From: Syntrophorhabdaceae bacterium
Lineage (GTDB): Bacteria > Desulfobacterota > Syntrophorhabdia > Syntrophorhabdales > Syntrophorhabdaceae
Reading direction: 5' to 3'
DNA: 8,676 bases
Assembly: GCA_026415015.1 (NCBI GenBank)
Contig: JAOAHW010000115.1
Coordinates: 1-8,676, forward strand
Part shown: positions 1 through 5,750 of the stretch, piece after piece
Position numbering within the stretch: position 1 is the stretch's first letter
Layout: each line of letters begins with the position of its first letter
Program-made: the position numbers and the translations under genes
Notes under the pieces: model-generated
What the model saw: the letters and a program-made list of their open reading frames with translations, nothing else
Database searches by the model: none
Told to the model about the DNA's origin: nothing

Positions 1-572
1 GGATGATAGAACTCAATGCCCCTGAAGACCTATACGATATTGCAGCACTTTTGAGGGATAATGAAAGATTTGTAATAGAGTCTATATACTCCAGGGGTAC
101 AGGCGATATAGCAGCAGTGGTGAGCACAACAAGGCTCCACAACATTGCTGGCAAATATACAGGCAAGGATGATCCGGTTATGCTTGTCCGTGTCCAAGGT
201 GCATTCCCTGCAACAGGAGAGGTCCTTGCACCATTCAATATAGGTCACTATGTAGCAGGTTTTATGAGAGGTAGTCACACTGGACCACTTATGCCTGTTA
301 AGATGAATTCACCGGTATCTTTTTTTGATGGTCCACCAGTTGTGGCATGTATGGCCTTCTGCGTCCATAAGGGCAAGCTTACTGAACCAGCAGATGCATT
401 TGACCACCCATATTGGGATTATGTGAGGGCAAATGTTTCAAGAAAGGCAACGGAACTGAGGCAGCAGGGCTTCTCTGGTATGGCAATGCTTCCATATTCA
501 GAGCTTGAATACGGAGGAATTGTTGCGAAGATGAAGAAGCTGGACCCTAAATTCAAGGTGAGGGGGAAATAA
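1..572 (+). CDS. fbp: Fructose-1,6-bisphosphate aldolase/phosphatase, archaeal (class V) type, 5'-truncated by the window edge
   Basis: This is the C-terminal half of the bifunctional FBPA/P enzyme. It condenses the two triose phosphates to fructose 1,6-bisphosphate and then dephosphorylates it to fructose 6-phosphate, giving one-way gluconeogenesis in the cytoplasm. The frame is open from the left edge (first full codon at base 3), so the ATG there is probably internal. Counting from that codon, Y52-T-G-K55-D56-D57 matches the family's Schiff-base lysine with its nearby tyrosine and metal-binding aspartates (Y229, K232, D233, D234 in the Sulfolobus enzyme). D109 and Y170 fall at the spacing expected for D286 and Y348. 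The FMRGSHTGPLMPV block is also typical. About 189 residues of an expected 360-400 are present, so roughly half lies upstream. It ends in TAA, 44 bases before miaB. Residue correspondences are from memory of the family. Confidence 0.93.
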   Translation, partial: MIELNAPEDLYDIAALLRDNERFVIESIYSRGTGDIAAVVSTTRLHNIAGKYTGKDDPVMLVRVQGAFPATGEVLAPFNIGHYVAGFMRGSHTGPLMPVKMNSPVSFFDGPPVVACMAFCVHKGKLTEPADAFDHPYWDYVRANVSRKATELRQQGFSGMAMLPYSELEYGGIVAKMKKLDPKFKVRGK

Positions 573-616
573 AAGGGTCACAGGATAAGAGAAAGGCTTT
601 AGACATTGAGAGTAAA

Positions 617-1918
617 ATGAAGTTTTATATAGAGACATTCGGCTGTCAGATGAATGAACACGATTCGGAGAAGATGTCACACCTTCTCCGAATCAATGGT
701 TTTACACCTACAAAAGAGGTAAAGGATGCAGATTTAGTCATTGTAAATACTTGTTCTATAAGGGAAAAGGCAGAACAGAAATTCTATAGCCTCTTAGGGA
801 GATTTAAAAAACTGAAGGATAAAAAAGGTATTATCCTCGGTGTCACAGGTTGTATTGCCCAGCAGGAAAAGGAGGCGCTCAAAGAAAGATTACCATTTAT
901 AGACTTTGCCCTTGGCCCATCTGGTATACATACAGTTATAGATGCTGTGACCAGCTCAAGAGATGGCAGATTTTTCTATAATTTTTCTGAAAATGGCTGT
1001 GTAGCCCCTCTTTTTTTAAGACCTGAACCAGCCCGAGGTAGCATAAAGGCATATGTCACAATAATGAAGGGTTGTAATAATTTCTGTAGTTACTGTATAG
1101 TCCCGTATGTGAGGGGCAGGGAGGCATCGAGAGAAAGCGGTGATATCCTTGAAGAGATAGAGAACCTTGCAAGAAAGGGCATAAAAGAGGTCATCCTCCT
1201 CGGGCAGAATGTAAACTCATACAACAAAGGCAGGGATGACCTATCTTTTCCTGCGTTACTGGAAGAGATAAATGAAATCCATGGGATTGAGCGAATCAGA
1301 TTTGTGACATCCCATCCGAAGGATTTATCAGATGAACTTATAGGTTGTTTTGGCATGCTTGATAAGCTCTGCGAGCAGATACACCTGCCATTTCAATCAG
1401 GTTCTGATAGGATACTCGAGCTCATGAACAGGGGATACACAGTCTCCGAATACATGGATAAAATAGATAGGCTGAGAAGTGCCTGCAGCGACATTGCCAT
1501 TACAGCAGACTGTATTGTAGGCTTTCCTGGCGAAGATGAACAGGCATTCAAAGAGACAGTAGAACTTGTGAAAAATGTAGAACTCGATGGTATATTTTCT
1601 TTTGCCTATTCAAAGAGGAAGAATACAGCTGCAGCAAATTTAGATGGTGAGGTCCCCAAGGATGTGGCATTGAAGAGGCTTCAACACCTCCAGGGAATAC
1701 AGAAGGCTATCACACTAAAGAAAAATCAGGCAGCAGAGGGCAGGGTCTTTGATGTCCTTGTGGAAGGCAGGAGCAAGAATTCTAAGGATGAACTCACAGG
1801 GAGGACAAGACACAACAGGATTGTTAATTTTAGAGGGGATACTGATATGATAGGCAAAATAGTTAATGTGAAGGTGATAAGGGGTTATGCCAATTCTCTA
1901 AAGGGAGAGATAGCATGA
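617..1918 (+). CDS. miaB: tRNA-2-methylthio-N6-dimethylallyladenosine synthase MiaB
   Basis: MiaB is a radical-SAM methylthiotransferase. It adds the 2-methylthio group to i6A37 in tRNAs that read U-starting codons, using two [4Fe-4S] clusters. The 433-residue product has normal family length and three domains. The N-terminal UPF0004 domain carries C10 (FGCQMNEHDSE), C46 (NTCSIREKAEQK) and C79 (TGCIAQQ). The radical-SAM core has C153-x3-C157-x2-C160 (GCNNFCSYCIVPYVRGRE). The C-terminal TRAM domain covers about 375-433. The FGCQMNEHDSE and VPYVRGRE motifs favour MiaB over RimO or MtaB. The start at 617 gives the canonical MKFYIETFGC N terminus; a modest GAGAG lies a few bases upstream. It ends 19 bases before the BFN gene, so the two are probably co-transcribed. 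Codons 16-26 contain a strong inverted repeat, listed separately. Confidence 0.97.
   Translation: MKFYIETFGCQMNEHDSEKMSHLLRINGFTPTKEVKDADLVIVNTCSIREKAEQKFYSLLGRFKKLKDKKGIILGVTGCIAQQEKEALKERLPFIDFALGPSGIHTVIDAVTSSRDGRFFYNFSENGCVAPLFLRPEPARGSIKAYVTIMKGCNNFCSYCIVPYVRGREASRESGDILEEIENLARKGIKEVILLGQNVNSYNKGRDDLSFPALLEEINEIHGIERIRFVTSHPKDLSDELIGCFGMLDKLCEQIHLPFQSGSDRILELMNRGYTVSEYMDKIDRLRSACSDIAITADCIVGFPGEDEQAFKETVELVKNVELDGIFSFAYSKRKNTAAANLDGEVPKDVALKRLQHLQGIQKAITLKKNQAAEGRVFDVLVEGRSKNSKDELTGRTRHNRIVNFRGDTDMIGKIVNVKVIRGYANSLKGEIA
662..694 (+). repeat. Perfect 12-bp inverted repeat (hairpin) inside miaB codons 16-26
   Basis: GATTCGGAGAAG (662-673) is the exact reverse complement of CTTCTCCGAATC (683-694), with a 9-base spacer, ATGTCACAC. 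Within the spacer, bases 675-676 can also pair with 680-681, leaving a TCA loop. The arms coincide exactly with codons 16-19 (D-S-E-K) and 23-26 (L-L-R-I). No T-run follows, so it does not look like an intrinsic terminator. Whether it acts in the mRNA is unknown; the existence of the repeat is certain. Confidence 0.9.
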
Positions 1919-1922
1919 CCTT

Positions 1923-1932
1923 AGAAGGAGGT
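1923..1932 (+). promoter_or_regulatory. Strong Shine-Dalgarno site for the BFN-domain gene
   Basis: AGAAGGAGGT lies 5 bases before the ATG at 1938. It is the closest match to an ideal anti-16S sequence among the starts in this window. It fixes the start of the downstream gene and suggests stronger translation than that of miaB, which has only a weak site. Confidence 0.85.
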
Positions 1933-1937
1933 ATAAA

Positions 1938-2435
1938 ATGTTAAAAGAAATGAAGGTTGCAGGGATTACAGTAGACCCGTTTACCAACACACCTATAGTG
2001 CTCCTTAAGGACCTTGAGGATAAGGATGTATTACCTATATGGATAGGACTCCTTGAGGCATCGAGCATTGCCACTGCCCTTGAGAACATCCAGACGCCAA
2101 GGCCCATGACCCATGACCTTATAAAGAACATACTTGATACCCTTGGCGTCAAGATCGTAAAGATTGAGGTGAATGACTTAAGGGACAATACCTATTATGC
2201 CCTGATACATATGAATGTGAACGACAGGAGACTCACCATAGACTCCCGTCCCAGCGATGCCATAGCCATTGCCATAAGGACTGGGGCGCCTATCTTTGTT
2301 GAAGAGAGTGTAATCAAGAAGTCATCCAAGGCAGAGATCTCCAAAAAGGGGGATAAGGTTGTTACAGACAGCAGTGAGTGGGAGGATATACTGGAAAACC
2401 TCTCTTCTGATGACTTTGGAAAATACAAGATGTGA
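1938..2435 (+). CDS. Bifunctional nuclease (BFN/DUF151) family protein
   Basis: The 165-residue product is a bacterial BFN-domain (DUF151) protein. The name comes from plant homologues reported to have DNase and RNase activity; the role of the bacterial members is not settled. Visible family blocks are LPIWIG (32-37) with the following E40, the RPMTHDL segment (55-61), and SRPSDAIAIAIR (103-114), the hallmark of the fold. The domain spans about 4-128. A variable linker follows, then the common C-terminal ending with EWEDILENLSSDDFGKYKM-like sequence. No signal peptide or membrane segment is seen, so it is probably cytoplasmic. It has an excellent ribosome-binding site and sits 19 bases after miaB and 15 before the PHP gene. 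Placement beside miaB fits a link to RNA metabolism, but that is inference. Family assignment is firm; biochemical activity is not. Confidence 0.93.
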   Translation: MLKEMKVAGITVDPFTNTPIVLLKDLEDKDVLPIWIGLLEASSIATALENIQTPRPMTHDLIKNILDTLGVKIVKIEVNDLRDNTYYALIHMNVNDRRLTIDSRPSDAIAIAIRTGAPIFVEESVIKKSSKAEISKKGDKVVTDSSEWEDILENLSSDDFGKYKM

Positions 2436-2450
2436 TTATAGAAGGATTAG

Positions 2451-3104
2451 ATGGTTGACCTGCACACCCATTCTTTATTAAGTGACGGAGAGCTTTTACC
2501 CTCTGAACTGGCAAGGAGGGCAAAGGTAAAGGGATACACGATTATAGGTATCTCTGACCATGTAGATTCTACAAACCTCGAGGAGGTGGCCACCTCAATC
2601 CTCAAACTTGTGGCAAAAACCAATTCCTATAATGATATAATGGTTGTCCCAGGGGTAGAACTCACCCATGTACCACCCATCCTTATAGGTGAGATGGTTA
2701 AAGAGGCGAGGAGACTTGGTATATACTATGTGGTTGTCCATGGTGAGACCATTGCAGAGCCTGTTGAGGAGGGAACAAACAGGTCTGCGATAGAGGCAGG
2801 GGCTGATATCCTTGCACACCCAGGGTTGATAAAAGAAGAAGACATGGAGCTTGCGGCAAAAAAGAATATTCTTATAGAGATAACTGCAAGAAAGGGACAC
2901 TCTCTTACTAACGGTCATGTGGCAGCCCTTGCAAAAAAGGCAGGCGCAAGGCTTATCCTTGATACAGATTCTCACAGTCCCGCTGATCTTATAACAGATA
3001 ATGAGGGCATTAGGATTGTTAAGGGCGCAGGACTCTTAGAGGATGACTTCTATATTATGCAGAGAAATGCTGAGGAACTGGCAAAGAGGGTTTTCAAGAG
3101 ATAA
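2451..3104 (+). CDS. PHP-domain phosphoesterase, histidinol-phosphatase-like
   Basis: The 217-residue product is a compact PHP-superfamily metal-dependent phosphoesterase. Likely metal ligands are H5 and H7 (DLHTH), D12, H37 (SDHVD), E70 (VPGVEL), H97 (VVHGET), H123 (LAHPGL), and D173 and H175 (DTDSH). This is the expected series for a multinuclear PHP active site. It belongs to a subfamily, also found in archaea as I recall it, with extra conserved blocks: GELLPSELARRA (13-24), ELTHVPP (70-76), HGETIAEPVEEGTN (97-110) and ITARKGHSLTNGH (144-156). Members are usually annotated only as histidinol-phosphate-phosphatase-domain proteins. It is shorter than typical HisK-type phosphatases (about 260-270). 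The start has AGAAGGA just upstream. Its stop lies one base before the ATG of a HisC-like aminotransferase, which makes histidinol-phosphate a plausible substrate. Another phosphoester is possible. Confidence 0.85.
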   Translation: MVDLHTHSLLSDGELLPSELARRAKVKGYTIIGISDHVDSTNLEEVATSILKLVAKTNSYNDIMVVPGVELTHVPPILIGEMVKEARRLGIYYVVVHGETIAEPVEEGTNRSAIEAGADILAHPGLIKEEDMELAAKKNILIEITARKGHSLTNGHVAALAKKAGARLILDTDSHSPADLITDNEGIRIVKGAGLLEDDFYIMQRNAEELAKRVFKR

Positions 3105-3105
3105 G

Positions 3106-4176
3106 ATGAAGATAGAGATAGAAAAGACCATAAGAGATATACCGCATTATCCCAGGGCAATGAAATACGGTGGAGACAATGGTCTTATAAGGCTTGCGTC
3201 TAATGAGAACCCCTTTCCACCTTCTACAAATATATTAAATGCCATACTCGATACAATCTACAGTATAACCAGGTATCCAGGCAGCGAAATAGAACTCAAG
3301 GAACTGATAGCCGAAAAATATCGGTTGACCTATGAACAGGTTGTCCTTGGGAATGGCTCCGATGAGATCATAGAGATGGTTCTCAAGGCAGCAAGACTAA
3401 AGGGAAAGGACAGGGTAATAATAACAGAGCCTGCCTTTGCATACTATAGCATTGCCGCGCAGGTCTATGGCTATGATATGGTCAAGGTGCCCCTGAAAGA
3501 TATGATGACAGACCTTGCGAGGATAAAGGAGGCTATAGACGAAAGGACAAGGATAATATTTTTGAATAACCCCTTAAACCCTACAGGTACTATATTCAAG
3601 GAAAGAGACTTTAAGGTCTTTCTGGATGGGATACCCCCTGATGTAATCGTGGCTGTTGATGAGGCATATGCTGAATTTGCAGAGGATAAGGATTTTCCCT
3701 ATTCAATGAGGTTCATTGATGAATATCCTGTTTTGGTCTTGAGGACATTATCCAAGGCCTATGCCCTTGCAGGGTTGAGGATAGGGTATTGCCTTGGTGA
3801 GGCATCTCTCATCTCATTCCTTGAGAGGACAAGGCAGCCTTTTAGTATCAATTCTATTGCCATTGCCGCTGCAAAGGCAGCACTAAATGACAGAGATTTT
3901 CTGTGGTTTGTCCTTGAGAACAACAGAAAGGGAAAGGAATTTTATTACAGGGCCTTAGAAGATTTATCCCTTGATTATGTGCCTACAGAGGCGAACTTTA
4001 TCCTTGTGAAAATAGGGAAAGATGCAGAGTTGATAACAAGGAGACTCTTTGAGGAGGGCATACTGGTAAGATGGATGGGTGCATACAACCTCCCTGATTA
4101 TATAAGGGTTACAATAGGCAGGATGGATGAAAACAAAAGTTTTATTGAGACATTGACGAAGATAATCAAGGCTTAA
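3106..4176 (+). CDS. hisC: Histidinol-phosphate aminotransferase (HisC-like, PLP fold type I)
   Basis: This PLP enzyme probably interconverts imidazole-acetol phosphate plus glutamate with histidinol phosphate plus 2-oxoglutarate in histidine synthesis. Some relatives also transaminate aromatic keto acids. The 356-residue product matches usual HisC length. Visible motifs are the N-terminal LASNENPFPP (30-39), YPG (57-59), GNGSDEII (82-89), the NNPLNPTG loop (154-161), VDEAYAEF (184-191), and the Schiff-base lysine K217 in LSKAYALAGLRIGY. The terminal YIRVTIG contains the substrate-carboxylate arginine. The ATG at 3106 is chosen because it lies one base after the PHP stop and gives a normal HisC N terminus; the in-frame ATG at 3043 would add 21 unrelated residues inside the PHP gene. 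Aromatic-aminotransferase activity cannot be excluded. Confidence 0.92.
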   Translation: MKIEIEKTIRDIPHYPRAMKYGGDNGLIRLASNENPFPPSTNILNAILDTIYSITRYPGSEIELKELIAEKYRLTYEQVVLGNGSDEIIEMVLKAARLKGKDRVIITEPAFAYYSIAAQVYGYDMVKVPLKDMMTDLARIKEAIDERTRIIFLNNPLNPTGTIFKERDFKVFLDGIPPDVIVAVDEAYAEFAEDKDFPYSMRFIDEYPVLVLRTLSKAYALAGLRIGYCLGEASLISFLERTRQPFSINSIAIAAAKAALNDRDFLWFVLENNRKGKEFYYRALEDLSLDYVPTEANFILVKIGKDAELITRRLFEEGILVRWMGAYNLPDYIRVTIGRMDENKSFIETLTKIIKA

Positions 4177-4184
4177 ATATTTAA
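4173..4184. repeat. 12-bp AT palindrome overlapping the hisC stop
   Basis: TTAAATATTTAA is a perfect self-complementary 12-mer that includes the hisC TAA (4174-4176). It has no GC pairs and no following T-run, so it is not a convincing terminator. It may be chance in AT-rich sequence. Confidence 0.6.
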
Positions 4185-4200
4185 TAGATTTAGAGGTTTG

Positions 4201-4235
4201 CAGTCTTTAGTCTGTAGTCGATAGTCTATAGTCGG
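4201..4235. repeat. Five tandem copies of a degenerate 7-bp repeat (TAGTCNN)
   Basis: The units are CAGTCTT, TAGTCTG, TAGTCGA, TAGTCTA and TAGTCGG, each exactly 7 bases with no gaps. The AGTC core never varies, and variation falls almost entirely in the last two positions. A partial TA follows. The array fills most of the 66-base gap between hisC (stop 4176) and cmk (start 4243), the longest gap between genes in the window. Read on the minus strand it yields D-Y-R-L-Q-type peptides, a common source of false small ORFs. Similar short TAGTC-rich tracts are, from memory, scattered between genes in environmental bacterial genomes. Function is unknown. Confidence 0.88.
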
Positions 4236-4242
4236 TATTTCC

Positions 4243-4920
4243 ATGGTGGATATGAAGAAGGGTTTGATAATCACAATAGACGGACCGAGTGGTGCAGGTA
4301 AGAGCACCGTAGCAAAGATTCTGGCAGTGAGGCTCGGATACAGGTATATAGACACAGGCGCTATGTACAGAGGTGTTGCCTATGCAGCAATGAGATATAA
4401 GATGTTAATGCCTGAAGAACCTGATTTCGACGTATTTCTTAAAAATTTGAGGATTGATTTTGATTTTAAGGATAAGACCAAGGTGTTCTTAGATGGAGAA
4501 GATATAAGCGAAGAGATTAGGATGCCAGAGGTTTCAATGATTGCATCAAGGCTATCGCAGAATAAAAAGGTAAGGGATTTTCTCACAAGAAAACAGAGGG
4601 AGATAGGGAAAGAAGGCAGGGTAATCCTTGAGGGCAGAGATACAGGTAGCGTCGTATTCCCCCATGCAGATATAAAGTTCTATCTTGATGCAAAAAACCA
4701 TGAGAGGGCAAAAAGAAGATTTCTGGACCCATCAGAAAAGGGTATACCATCAGATATTGATAAGGTTAGAGAGGAGATGGAGATAAGGGACAGGGAAGAC
4801 TCAAAGAGGGATATAGCACCCCTTACCATTCCACAAGGGGCAATATACATTGATACAACAGGGCTTGATATAGATGGGGTAGTAGAAAAGATCATGGGGT
4901 ATATAAGGCAGAAGATATGA
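4243..4920 (+). CDS. cmk: Cytidylate kinase (CMP/dCMP kinase)
   Basis: Cmk transfers phosphate from ATP to CMP and dCMP for nucleotide recycling in the cytoplasm. The 225-residue product is of normal length. The P-loop GPSGAGKST is at 14-22, followed by YIDTGAMYRG (35-44). The NMP-binding region RMPEVSMIAS is at 93-102, and GRDTGSVVFPHAD is at 131-143. R182, D186 and R189 fit the R-x3-D-x2-R pattern that contacts CMP. Two local departures are seen: T134 where most have a hydrophobic residue after GRD, and PLTIPQGA where most have PL..A.DA. The start is either ATG 4243 (MVDMKK) or ATG 4252 (MKK); neither has a strong ribosome-binding site. The stop overlaps the ispH start (ATGA, 4917-4920), so translation is probably coupled. 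The 7-bp repeat array lies just upstream. Confidence 0.95.
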   Translation: MVDMKKGLIITIDGPSGAGKSTVAKILAVRLGYRYIDTGAMYRGVAYAAMRYKMLMPEEPDFDVFLKNLRIDFDFKDKTKVFLDGEDISEEIRMPEVSMIASRLSQNKKVRDFLTRKQREIGKEGRVILEGRDTGSVVFPHADIKFYLDAKNHERAKRRFLDPSEKGIPSDIDKVREEMEIRDREDSKRDIAPLTIPQGAIYIDTTGLDIDGVVEKIMGYIRQKI

Positions 4921-5741
4921 TAGAGGTTTTTAAGACAAAGGATATAGGTTTTTGCTTTGGCGTAAAAAGGGCTATCAATATGGTGCTAAAGGAGGCGCAG
5001 TCAGGCCAGAAAAAAATATATACTATTGGGCCTATAATCCACAACCCCCAGATGGTGGACATGCTAAGGGAAAGGGGGATCATACCGGTAGATGACATAC
5101 AGGCTATTGAAGATGGCACAGTGGTGTTCAGGACTCACGGCATTAAAAAAGAGGATGTAGATTATATAAAACACAGGGGACTCAGGTATCTCGATGCCAC
5201 ATGCCCTTTTGTAAAAAAGGTGAGAAGATACGCAATAATGCTGAAAAAGATGGGATATAAGGTTGTGATAGTGGGGGAGGCCACACACCCTGAGGTGAAA
5301 AGTGTATTGAGTTATTTGGATAATGATGGTATTGTATTACAGAAACCTGATTCGATTGATGCAAGAAAGATAGGTGTCGTTAGTCAGACAACCCTGGAAA
5401 AGGATTTTTTTCTGGATATTGTAACAGGCCTATTAAGGGATGCGGAGGAACTGAGGGTCTATAATACAATATGCGTCAGTACTTCAAAGAGGAAACAGGA
5501 GGCATCCCTGCTTGCAGAAAAGGTGGATATGATGCTTATAGTGGGAGGTAAGAACAGTTCGAATACAACAAAACTCTATGAAATGGTAAAGAGGCTTCAG
5601 CCGAAGACATATCACATTGAAACAGAGAATGATTTAGACCCTATGTGGTTTTCAGGGGTAAAGAGAGTGGGTATTACAGGAGGGGCATCAACTCCTGATT
5701 TTATCATAGATACGGTAGAGCGGCAGGTAAAAAAATTTTAG
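4917..5741 (+). CDS. ispH: 4-hydroxy-3-methylbut-2-enyl diphosphate reductase (IspH/LytB)
   Basis: IspH is the last enzyme of the MEP isoprenoid pathway. It is a [4Fe-4S] reductase that converts HMBPP to IPP and DMAPP. The 274-residue product has the three cluster cysteines C13 (GFCFGV), C96 (DATCPFV) and C186 (NTICVST). Diphosphate and substrate residues H42 (IIHNPQ), H74 (RTHG), H124 and E126 (THPEV), and S214-S215-N216 are all present. The C-terminal GGASTPDFII motif is also intact. The sequence after the third cysteine (V-S-T-S-K-R-K-Q) differs from the more usual C-x-A-T-x-x-R-Q, but no catalytic residue is lost. It overlaps cmk by 4 bases and ends 9 bases before rpsA. This matches the widespread ispH-rpsA linkage, which is fused into one protein in many Clostridia. 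The organism therefore makes isoprenoids by the MEP route. Confidence 0.97.
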   Translation: MIEVFKTKDIGFCFGVKRAINMVLKEAQSGQKKIYTIGPIIHNPQMVDMLRERGIIPVDDIQAIEDGTVVFRTHGIKKEDVDYIKHRGLRYLDATCPFVKKVRRYAIMLKKMGYKVVIVGEATHPEVKSVLSYLDNDGIVLQKPDSIDARKIGVVSQTTLEKDFFLDIVTGLLRDAEELRVYNTICVSTSKRKQEASLLAEKVDMMLIVGGKNSSNTTKLYEMVKRLQPKTYHIETENDLDPMWFSGVKRVGITGGASTPDFIIDTVERQVKKF

Positions 5742-5750
5742 GGGGAACAT

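Noticed and set aside
30..278. Minus-strand open frames opposite fbp, rpsA, the acyltransferase and other genes
   Set aside because: Each lies within a confidently identified + strand gene, has no recognisable family sequence and no supporting start context.
2583..2596. 14-bp perfect palindrome GAGGTGGCCACCTC in the PHP gene, overlapping a CCTCGAGG palindrome and an AGGAGGT motif
   Set aside because: A palindrome of this length is expected about once by chance in a window this size. No start codon follows the internal Shine-Dalgarno-like motif at a useful distance.
3043..3105. Upstream in-frame ATG that would lengthen HisC by 21 residues
   Set aside because: It lies inside the PHP coding region, has no matching HisC sequence, and the ATG at 3106 gives a normal N terminus right after the PHP stop.
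4198..4232. Possible promoter before cmk (TTGCAG and TATAGT)
   Set aside because: The hexamers are 23 bases apart, too far for a standard sigma-70 promoter, and TATAGT is simply part of the 7-bp repeat.
4173..4355. Minus-strand open frame reading through the 7-bp repeat into cmk
   Set aside because: It is antisense to the clear cmk P-loop region, and its C-terminal part is just translated repeat (D-Y-R-L-Q pattern).
4819..4840. Short inverted repeat CCCCTT/AAGGGG in cmk, and a similar GCCCTT/AAGGGC at 7984-8004
   Set aside because: Six-base arms inside coding sequence are common by chance, and neither is followed by a T-run.
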